Assembly: GCA_029864225.1 (NCBI GenBank) | Contig: JAOTTU010000134.1 | Coordinates: forward strand, 1-5,292 | Source of the DNA: Gammaproteobacteria bacterium | Lineage (GTDB): Bacteria > Pseudomonadota > Gammaproteobacteria > UBA9214 | Reading direction: 5' to 3' | Length of the DNA stretch: 5,292 nucleotides | The notes under the pieces: generated by a model | Databases searched by the model: none | The model's input: only the letters and a program-made list of their open reading frames with translations | Told to the model about the DNA's origin: nothing | Made by a program: the position numbers and the translations under genes | Shown here: positions 1-5,292 of the stretch, one piece after another | Layout: each line of letters starts with the position of its first letter | Numbering within the stretch: the first letter of the stretch is position 1

Positions 1-42
1 AAGCTTGCCCGCGAAGTCGCACGCCGCATTCGTCTCTACTGA
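1..42 (+). CDS. rpsU: 30S ribosomal protein S21, C-terminal end (partial)
   Basis: The first frame reads KLAREVARRIRLY followed by TGA at 40-42. This is the arginine- and lysine-rich C-terminal tail of ribosomal protein S21, which in E. coli ends KLARENARRTRLY. S21 is a small basic protein of the 30S subunit platform that helps mRNA base-pair with the 16S rRNA 3' end during initiation. Only 13 of about 71 residues are inside the window, and the start lies upstream. The identification rests on this tail plus the downstream order yqeY-dnaG-rpoD, which is the expected context. The stop codon is 18 bases before the next start, so co-transcription with yqeY is likely. No hairpin or T-run separates them. 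Confidence 0.93.
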   Translation, partial: KLAREVARRIRLY

Positions 43-60
43 TTCAGCCAGTTCCCCCGC

Positions 61-504
61 ATGCCCCTGAAGGACCGCATCCAGCAGGATATGAAGGACT
101 CCATGCGCGGCGGGAACAAATCGCGCCTGGCGGTGATCCGCCTGATCCTGGCCGCGATCCAGCAAAAAGAGGTCGACGAACGCATCGAGCTTGATGATAC
201 CCAGATCACGGCCGTCCTCGACAAGATGACCAAGCAGCGACGCGAGTCCATCAGCCAGTTTGAAAAGGCCGGCCGCAATGACCTGGTGGACCAAGAGACC
301 GCCGAACTGCAGATTATCCAGGAATTCCTCCCCGAACAGCTTGGCGAAGCTGAAATCAATGCCCTCATCGAGGCCGCCATGGCGCAGACCGGCGCCTCGA
401 GCATCAAGGACATGGGCAAGGTCATGGGCCAGCTGAAACCCAAGCTGCAGGGACGTGCCGACATGGGTGCCGTGAGCGCCCTGATCAAGGCCCGCCTGGG
501 CTAG
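61..504 (+). CDS. yqeY: GatB/YqeY domain protein
   Basis: This is a 147-residue protein of the YqeY family (COG1610), small all-helical proteins related to the C-terminal tail domain of GatB, the subunit of the tRNA-dependent amidotransferase. The match runs over the whole length. The N-terminus (MPLKDRIQQDMKDSMRGG) and the core phrases RLILAAIQQKEVDER, RRESISQFEKAGR and IIQEFLPEQL are typical, and the C-terminal half has the GatB-tail pattern GKVMGQLKPKLQGRADM. The length is normal for the family. By analogy with GatB the domain may bind tRNA, but the function of the free-standing protein is not established. The start at 61 fits the family N-terminus; the next in-frame ATG at 91 would remove conserved residues. 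No Shine-Dalgarno sequence precedes it (ttcccccgcATG). It lies 18 bases after rpsU and is probably read from the rpsU promoter. I recall the same position for this family in Pseudomonas (PA0578). Confidence 0.93.
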   Translation: MPLKDRIQQDMKDSMRGGNKSRLAVIRLILAAIQQKEVDERIELDDTQITAVLDKMTKQRRESISQFEKAGRNDLVDQETAELQIIQEFLPEQLGEAEINALIEAAMAQTGASSIKDMGKVMGQLKPKLQGRADMGAVSALIKARLG

Positions 505-524
505 TCAGTCCCAAGCAAACACGT

Positions 525-744
525 TTCACCGCAGAGATGCAGAGAACGCAGAGAATGCGTTTTCTGGAAGTCATTGTTATCTCTCTTCAGGAGATCACCC
601 CCCGACGGTCGCCCATTGCGTGCGCATGTCAATTAACATAACATACTGTATTTTAGTATTATTTATAATTTATTAGACATTACCCTATATTTATATAGAA
701 TTATAATTATGGTTTCTCTGCGTCCTCTGCGTCTCTGCGGTGAA
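525..744. repeat. 220-bp intergenic element with 31-bp inverted-repeat ends (CGCAGAGA-type)
   Basis: The left arm (525-555, starting TTCACCGCAGAGATGCAGAG) is the reverse complement of the right arm (714-744) with only two differences, at 538 and 545. The change at 538 leaves a G-U pair in RNA. Each arm is built of three tandem units of about 9 bases (GCAGAGAnY). The interior is 158 bases: 556-630 is mixed in composition and contains a small hairpin (ATCTC 579-583 with GAGAT 591-595), while 631-710 has only 11 G/C in 80 bases. No ORF and no clear target-site duplication are visible. From memory, this CGCAGAGA-type motif recurs between genes in many unrelated environmental bacteria, so this is probably a non-autonomous mobile repeat. 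If transcribed, the arms would form a long stem between the yqeY and dnaG messages. There is no T-run after it, so it is not a canonical terminator. Confidence 0.8.
674..701 (+). promoter_or_regulatory. candidate sigma-70 promoter for dnaG inside the repeat element
   Basis: TAGACA (674-679, 5 of 6 to the -35 consensus), a 16-base spacer and TAGAAT (696-701, 5 of 6 to the -10 consensus) point toward dnaG. The predicted start is near 708, giving a leader of about 87 bases that carries the right arm of the inverted repeat. The preceding 43 bases are nearly all A/T and could serve as an UP element. Exact TATAAT hexamers also occur at 664-669 and 702-707 but have no -35 at proper spacing. In such AT-rich DNA, promoter-like hexamers arise by chance, so confidence is limited. 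Confidence 0.35.
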
Positions 745-794
745 TATTATCCCCAACCTTTCCATCAGCCTGCTTCCCTTTTACTCTAACCCGC

Positions 795-2555
795 ATGCCC
801 GGCCGCATCCCCCAAGCGTTCATAGACGAATTGCTGACCCGCGTTGACATTGTCGATGTCATCGATGCGCGCGTGCCGCTCAAGAAGGCCGGCCGCGAGT
901 ACAAGGCCTGCTGCCCATTCCATAACGAAAAGACCCCCTCCTTCACCGTGAGCCAGGTCAAGCAGTTCTACCACTGCTTCGGCTGTGGCGCGCATGGCAC
1001 CGCCATCAGTTTCCTGATGGAATATGAACACATGGAATTCCCGGAGGCCGTGGAAGACCTGGCCCACCTGGCCGGACTGGAGGTCCCGCGCGAGGCCGGC
1101 AGTGACACGACTCCACAGACCACAACCCAGCCCCTCTACGATCTGCTGGAGGCCGCTGCCAGGTTTTACCGGCAGCAGCTGCGCACTCATCCTGAGGCAA
1201 GCCGCGCCGTGGACTACCTCAAGGCCCGCGGCCTGACCGGGGAGGTCAGCGCACACTTTGGTATCGGCTTTGCCCCGCCCGGGTGGGACAACCTCACCAA
1301 GGCCCTGGGCAAGGACAAGACCGCACTCGCCAGCCTGGTGGAAACGGGCCTGGTTATCGAGCGCAATGACGGCAGCGGCGTATATGACCGCTTCCGCGAC
1401 CGAATACAGTTTCCCATCCATGACCGGCGTGGTCGCACGGTGGGCTTCGGTGGCCGGGTGTTGGGCGATGACACGCCGAAATACCTCAACAGCCCCGAAT
1501 CGTCGGTTTTCCACAAGGGCCGGGAACTCTACGGCCTGTTCGAGGCCCGCAAGGCAGTGCGCAAGCTGGAGCGCATCCTGGTCGTGGAGGGTTACATGGA
1601 TGTCTTGGCCCTGGCCCAGTTCGACATCAATTACGCGGTGGCGACACTGGGCACGGCCACCACCCCGGATCACCTGGAGCACCTTTACCGCACCGTGCCC
1701 GAGGTGGTGTTCTGCTTCGATGGCGATCGCGCGGGACGCGCCGCCGCCTGGCGGGCGCTGGAAAATGCCCTGCCGGTCCTGCGTGACGGGCGAGAGGCGC
1801 GTTTCCTGTTCCTGCCCGAGGGCGAAGACCCGGACACCCAGGTGCGCAAAATAGGCAAGCAGGCCTTAGAACAGCGGATCGCGGAGGCGGTCCCGCTGTC
1901 GGATTTCCTGTTCGACCACCTTGCCAGTCAGTTGGACACCAGCAGCATCGATGGCCGGGCACGCCTGGTTGACCAGGCCCGCCCGCTACTGTCCCGCCTC
2001 CCGGACAGCATCTTTCGCCAGATGATGATCGAGCGGCTGGCCGAAATTGCCCACACCGATCCCGTGCGCCTGTCAAAGCGGCTCGAACCCGCTCACGAAT
2101 CGCGGCCGCCAGCCGATACCCTCCCGTCAGCGCCAGCCCGCCAGGGGAAATCACCGGTACGGGAAGCCATAGCCCTGTTGCTGTATCAGCCAGCACTGGC
2201 AGGGGCGATCGATGAACTCCCGTTCCAGGCACAAGATAGTGTGCCCGGCGTTGCGTTGCTGACTGAATTGCTGGAACTGTTACAGCACCGCCCCGGTCTG
2301 AATACTGGTGCGATCCTGGAGCACTGGCGCGGCAAGGAGGAGGCACGCCACCTCAACAAGCTGGCGCACTGGAAGCCGCTGGCCGAGGACCTGGATCTGG
2401 CCGCCGAGCTGCGCGGCCTGCTCGAGCAGATCGCTCAGCAGATGACCGAGCGCCGGATCAGCCAGTTGCTGGAAAACGAACACCAGAGACCCCTGGATGA
2501 CGAGGAAAAACATGAACTTAAAAAACTTCTCATGGCGCGAAGGGCGGGGTCATAA
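795..2555 (+). CDS. dnaG: DNA primase
   Basis: This is a 586-residue DnaG (E. coli 581) that makes RNA primers for Okazaki fragments and leading-strand starts and acts with the DnaB helicase. The N-terminal zinc domain (about 1-100) has the CHC2 ligands C40, H43, C61 and C64. The RNA polymerase domain (about 111-433) contains K229, Y230 and K241 in the KYLNSPESSVFHKGR block. Its TOPRIM centre has E265 (VVEGYMDV), D309 and D311 (FDGDRAGR) and D345 and D347 (GEDPD). All these numbers equal those of E. coli, so it should be active. The C-terminal helicase-binding domain (about 434-586) is much more divergent, as usual. The ATG at 795 gives the expected MPGRIPQAFID start, like MAGRIPRVFIN in E. 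coli. There is no Shine-Dalgarno before it (actctaacccgcATG), which fits the low DnaG copy number known in E. coli. It lies 290 bases after yqeY, with the repeat element between, and 132 bases before rpoD. Confidence 0.98.
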   Translation: MPGRIPQAFIDELLTRVDIVDVIDARVPLKKAGREYKACCPFHNEKTPSFTVSQVKQFYHCFGCGAHGTAISFLMEYEHMEFPEAVEDLAHLAGLEVPREAGSDTTPQTTTQPLYDLLEAAARFYRQQLRTHPEASRAVDYLKARGLTGEVSAHFGIGFAPPGWDNLTKALGKDKTALASLVETGLVIERNDGSGVYDRFRDRIQFPIHDRRGRTVGFGGRVLGDDTPKYLNSPESSVFHKGRELYGLFEARKAVRKLERILVVEGYMDVLALAQFDINYAVATLGTATTPDHLEHLYRTVPEVVFCFDGDRAGRAAAWRALENALPVLRDGREARFLFLPEGEDPDTQVRKIGKQALEQRIAEAVPLSDFLFDHLASQLDTSSIDGRARLVDQARPLLSRLPDSIFRQMMIERLAEIAHTDPVRLSKRLEPAHESRPPADTLPSAPARQGKSPVREAIALLLYQPALAGAIDELPFQAQDSVPGVALLTELLELLQHRPGLNTGAILEHWRGKEEARHLNKLAHWKPLAEDLDLAAELRGLLEQIAQQMTERRISQLLENEHQRPLDDEEKHELKKLLMARRAGS

Positions 2556-2580
2556 CGCGCCACTATCGACTGAAGTATGA
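2512..2580 (+). CDS. possible 22-codon small ORF overlapping the end of dnaG
   Basis: An ATG at 2512 in the +1 frame relative to dnaG opens a 22-residue ORF (MNLKNFSWREGRGHNAPLST then EV) ending with TGA at 2578-2580, 25 bases past the dnaG stop. It is preceded by GAGG (2502-2505) with a 6-base spacing, the best-placed ribosome-binding site in the window; the three main plus-strand genes have nothing comparable. The peptide has no recognisable family, signal or membrane segment. The GAGGAAAAA stretch also encodes Glu-Glu-Lys in DnaG, so the site may be a by-product of those codons. If translated, it could act as a leader or a coupling ORF in the dnaG-rpoD junction. Confidence 0.18.
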   Translation: MNLKNFSWREGRGHNAPLSTEV

Positions 2581-2592
2581 CTTGTTTTTCTC

Positions 2593-2622
2593 TTGGCCAG
2601 ATACTATTTATTAGATTATACT
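2593..2622 (+). promoter_or_regulatory. candidate sigma-70 promoter for rpoD
   Basis: TTGGCC (2593-2598, 4 of 6 to TTGACA), an 18-base spacer and TATACT (2617-2622, 5 of 6 to TATAAT) lie in the AT-rich gap between dnaG and rpoD. The predicted start near 2629-2630 gives a leader of about 58 bases. The -10 box lies in a small dyad (ATTAG 2610-2614 with CTAAT 2621-2625), and a 10-base palindrome TAATCGATTA (2622-2631) covers the expected start point. The latter could be an operator or simple AT-rich coincidence. The same two hexamers occur before the tRNA gene downstream. Internal rpoD promoters are known in E. coli, but there they lie inside dnaG. Confidence 0.5.
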
Positions 2623-2646
2623 AATCGATTAATTTTTCCCCTTTCC

Positions 2647-2687
2647 AGGAGAAAATCGACAGGCATCCTGTATGCCAGTGGACAGGT

Positions 2688-2690
<3 letters not shown>
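2647..2690 (+). promoter_or_regulatory. rpoD leader: displaced Shine-Dalgarno and alternative hairpins
   Basis: A strong AGGAG (2647-2651) ends 36 bases before the rpoD start, too far for normal use, while the only purine-rich stretch near the start (ACAGG, 2682-2686) ends one base before the ATG. Between them, ACAGG (2659-2663) can pair with CCTGT (2667-2671) over a CAT loop, or GGCAT (2662-2666) with ATGCC (2672-2676). The same CCTGT can instead pair with the second ACAGG next to the start codon, which would cover it. These folds exclude each other and could set rpoD translation, but each helix is only 5 bp, so this is a suggestion only. Confidence 0.3.
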
Positions 2691-4502
<1,812 letters not shown>

Positions 4503-4539
4503 GACCGCAGCAACCATTCGTTTGACGCTGTAGACGCGG

Positions 4540-4568
4540 TTGGCCACTCGCGGCCGCGCCATTATACT
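4540..4568 (+). promoter_or_regulatory. candidate sigma-70 promoter for the tRNA gene
   Basis: TTGGCC (4540-4545), a 17-base spacer and TATACT (4563-4568) precede the tRNA, with a predicted start near 4575, about 12 bases before the mature 5' end. A TTGACG at 4522-4527 is a better -35 hexamer but is 35 bases from the -10, too far. The sequence between rpoD and the tRNA has GC-rich dyads but no T-run, so the tRNA may also be reached by read-through from rpoD and released by RNase P. Confidence 0.55.
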
Positions 4569-4586
4569 TCTGTGCTGGTTTTACGC

Positions 4587-4663
4587 GGGCCTGTAGCTCA
4601 GTTGGTCAGAGCAGGGGACTCATAATCCCTTGGTCCCAGGTTCGAGTCCTGGCGGGCCCACCA
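4587..4663 (+). tRNA. ileX: tRNA-Ile2 (anticodon CAU, lysidine type)
   Basis: A complete 77-base cloverleaf with encoded CCA. The acceptor stem is GGGCCTG (4587-4593) with CGGGCCC (4653-4659), with one T-G pair. The D stem is GCTC (4596-4599) with GAGC (4609-4612). The anticodon stem is GGGGA (4614-4618) with TCCCT (4626-4630), with loop CTCATAA and anticodon CAT at 4621-4623. The T stem is CCAGG (4636-4640) with CCTGG (4648-4652), with loop TTCGAGT. The discriminator is A (4660) and CCA is 4661-4663. A CAU anticodon can mean initiator Met, elongator Met or Ile2. The first acceptor pair is a normal G-C, which excludes the initiator. C4-G69, C5-G68 and G27-U43 are shared with E. coli tRNA-Ile2, and the C4-G69/C5-G68 pairs are known determinants for the lysidine synthetase TilS. 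I therefore prefer Ile2, which reads AUA after modification. E. coli, as I recall, also has ileX near rpoD. Automated annotation may label it tRNA-Met. Confidence 0.85.
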
Positions 4664-4701
4664 CTTCCCATAAAATTCATGACGTTATGGCGCTGAGGCC
4701 G

Positions 4702-4721
4702 GGGGATTTTAGTCCCTTGGT
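4702..4721 (+). repeat. short copy of the tRNA anticodon arm
   Basis: GGGGA-TTTTAG-TCCCTTGGT (4702-4721) repeats the anticodon stem strands and the first variable-loop bases of the tRNA (4614-4634), keeping both 5-base stem strands and TCCCTTGGT exactly but with a changed 6-base loop. It lies 39 bases after the tRNA end. No acceptor, D or T arm can be recognised around it. It may be a remnant of a decayed tRNA copy or of an integration event, or a chance match. Confidence 0.3.
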
Positions 4722-4761
4722 GTCATCCATAGCGGGTACAAAGAAACCGCATGGAAACAGT

Positions 4762-4812
4762 GCAGACGCCCGATCGGGTTGACTCAACCGAACTGTGGTC
4801 TGCCCCGCTTTT
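4762..4812. terminator. dyad in the convergent intergenic region, weak terminator candidate
   Basis: In the 167-base gap between the tRNA and the convergent PDZ gene, GCAGAC (4762-4767) can pair with GTCTGC (4798-4803), enclosing GGTTG (4777-4781) with CAACC (4785-4789). A perfect palindrome CCCGATCGGG (4769-4778) competes with the inner stem. On the plus strand TTTT follows at 4809-4812, five bases after the outer stem; on the minus strand only TTT follows. The position suits ending both converging transcripts, but the stem is interrupted and the T-runs are short. A further 6-bp inverted repeat (CCATAA 4668-4673 with TTATGG 4685-4690) lies directly after the tRNA. Confidence 0.22.
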
Positions 4813-4830
4813 CCGTAGCTGAGAGAAATC

Positions 4831-5292
4831 CTAGGGTAGTTCCCGGCCGGATGCCAGCCTGATGCCAATCGGCCCACGCGGAAGATAGAAATCAAGCTGC
4901 TGCTCATCCCGTTGCACACGCACCAGTACCAGTGCGCCGGCGCCACCACCTTGGGTGACCAGTTCGTTCAGTTCCTGACCGGTGAACACCCGCTGGCCGT
5001 CATACTCATATACCCGGTCGTTGGCTTGCAGGCCATACTGCTCAGCAGATGAATTCTGCATGATGTCGCGAACCACTACACGGTTGGCCTGCCCGAGTGC
5101 ATAGAGCATGCGGTCGTAGGCATTATCCCCGATCTCCGAACGCAACTCCCGGTACGCATTCTGTGCCTGACGCTGTTCCTTTCTGTAGCGTGCAGTGTTG
5201 AGCCATCCCTCTCGGCTGGCGCGGTCCTTAATGTACAACTGCTTCAGGTCGTACTCGTCGAGACGCGATTGGATAAAGGCCGCCTGCTCGGT
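4831..5292 (-). CDS. PDZ domain protein, C-terminal part (partial)
   Basis: The minus-strand frame is open from the window edge (5292) to TAG at 4831-4833, giving 153 visible residues and no start inside. A TTG at 5236-5238 is an internal Leu codon, because the frame continues upstream without a stop (TEQAAFIQSRLDEYDLKQ). The first 50 residues are charged and probably helical (LDEYDLKQLYIKDR, RYRKEQRQAQNAYRELR). Next comes IGDNAYDRMLYALGQANRV at about 54-72, a phrase I associate with gammaproteobacterial PDZ proteins of unknown role. The PDZ fold spans about 70-145: the SSAEQYGLQANDRVYEYDGQ block (81-100) matches the usual 'SPA..AGL..GD.I...' pattern, with N91 where Gly is usual. No protease motif is visible, but the N-terminus is missing, so a signal peptide, membrane anchor or catalytic domain cannot be excluded. 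PDZ domains bind protein C-termini, often in the periplasm. The gene converges on rpoD and the tRNA and is a separate transcription unit. Confidence 0.85.
   Translation of the reverse strand, partial: TEQAAFIQSRLDEYDLKQLYIKDRASREGWLNTARYRKEQRQAQNAYRELRSEIGDNAYDRMLYALGQANRVVVRDIMQNSSAEQYGLQANDRVYEYDGQRVFTGQELNELVTQGGGAGALVLVRVQRDEQQLDFYLPRGPIGIRLASGRELP

Noticed and set aside
645..661. TACTGTAT half of a LexA box in the AT island
   Set aside because: The second half lacks the needed CAG (TTA is present instead); a half site in AT-rich DNA is weak evidence.
525..744. CRISPR array or tandem repeat array
   Set aside because: There are only two arms in inverted orientation with one long interior, and no repeat-spacer periodicity.
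786..1682. 298-codon open frame on the minus strand opposite dnaG
   Set aside because: It lies wholly over the conserved zinc and TOPRIM coding parts of dnaG. Long antisense frames are expected in GC-rich genes, and its translation resembles no family I recognise.
1258..1854. 198-codon plus-strand frame inside dnaG
   Set aside because: An alternative frame full of Trp, Arg and Pro, a typical shadow of GC-rich coding DNA.
1627..2346. 239-codon minus-strand frame opposite the dnaG C-terminal half
   Set aside because: Its translation is Pro-, Arg- and Gly-rich, as expected of an antisense shadow of a GC-rich gene.
2668..2685. LexA-box-like CTG...CAG before rpoD
   Set aside because: The spacing between CTG and CAG is 12 bases, not the 10 of the gammaproteobacterial LexA box, and the centre is not AT-rich.
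4531..4560. GC-rich dyad (GGCC repeats and a NotI-type palindrome) between rpoD and the tRNA as a terminator
   Set aside because: The stem has mismatches and a bulge, no T-run follows, and it overlaps the likely tRNA promoter.
4587..4663. Reading the CAU tRNA as initiator or elongator methionine tRNA
   Set aside because: The initiator is excluded by the paired first acceptor position. C4-G69, C5-G68 and the anticodon stem agree better with tRNA-Ile2, though elongator Met is not fully excluded.
4677..4949. 90-codon minus-strand frame over the end of the PDZ gene and the intergenic region
   Set aside because: It overlaps the PDZ-coding C-terminus in another frame, has no recognisable features and runs through non-coding dyads.
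5236..5238. TTG as the start codon of the minus-strand PDZ gene
   Set aside because: The frame stays open upstream to the window edge with plausible coding sequence, so the TTG is most likely an internal Leu codon.

Overview
The window is a housekeeping segment of a gammaproteobacterial chromosome: the 'macromolecular synthesis' cluster rpsU - yqeY - dnaG - rpoD on the plus strand, then a tRNA gene, then the 3' part of a convergent PDZ-domain gene on the minus strand. DnaG keeps Escherichia coli residue numbering exactly through its zinc site and TOPRIM centre. RpoD has the large non-conserved insertion typical of proteobacterial primary sigma factors. The order rpsU-yqeY-dnaG-rpoD is the one I recall from Pseudomonas aeruginosa, whereas E. 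coli lacks yqeY at this place. Genes are GC-rich with G/C-rich third positions, so a GC-rich free-living gammaproteobacterium is likely. I cannot name the genus.

Layout. 1-42 is the last 13 codons and stop of rpsU. 61-504 is yqeY. 505-794 is a 290-bp gap filled mostly by a 220-bp element (525-744) with 31-bp inverted-repeat ends, a GC-balanced left interior and an 80-bp AT-rich right interior holding a candidate promoter for dnaG. 795-2555 is dnaG. 2556-2687 is an AT-rich gap with a candidate sigma-70 promoter and an unusual leader for rpoD (2688-4502). 4540-4568 is a candidate promoter for the tRNA at 4587-4663, which has a CAU anticodon and looks like the lysidine-dependent isoleucine tRNA. 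4664-4830 is a convergent intergenic region with small dyads and a short copy of the tRNA anticodon arm. 4831-5292 is the C-terminal part of a PDZ protein, cut by the window end.

How the genes work together. rpsU (translation initiation), dnaG (replication priming) and rpoD (transcription initiation) are classically expressed from shared and internal promoters, so one transcript unit links the three information processes. Here the inverted-repeat element sits between yqeY and dnaG, roughly where E. coli has its internal terminator between rpsU and dnaG. Together with the internal promoters, it may set the different protein levels. yqeY and dnaG show no Shine-Dalgarno sequence, and rpoD has only a poorly placed one, so translation starts are a likely second control level.

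I found no undescribed multi-gene system. The points worth a second look are all non-coding: the repeat element, the promoters, the rpoD leader, a possible 22-codon ORF at the end of dnaG, and the tRNA-arm copy.
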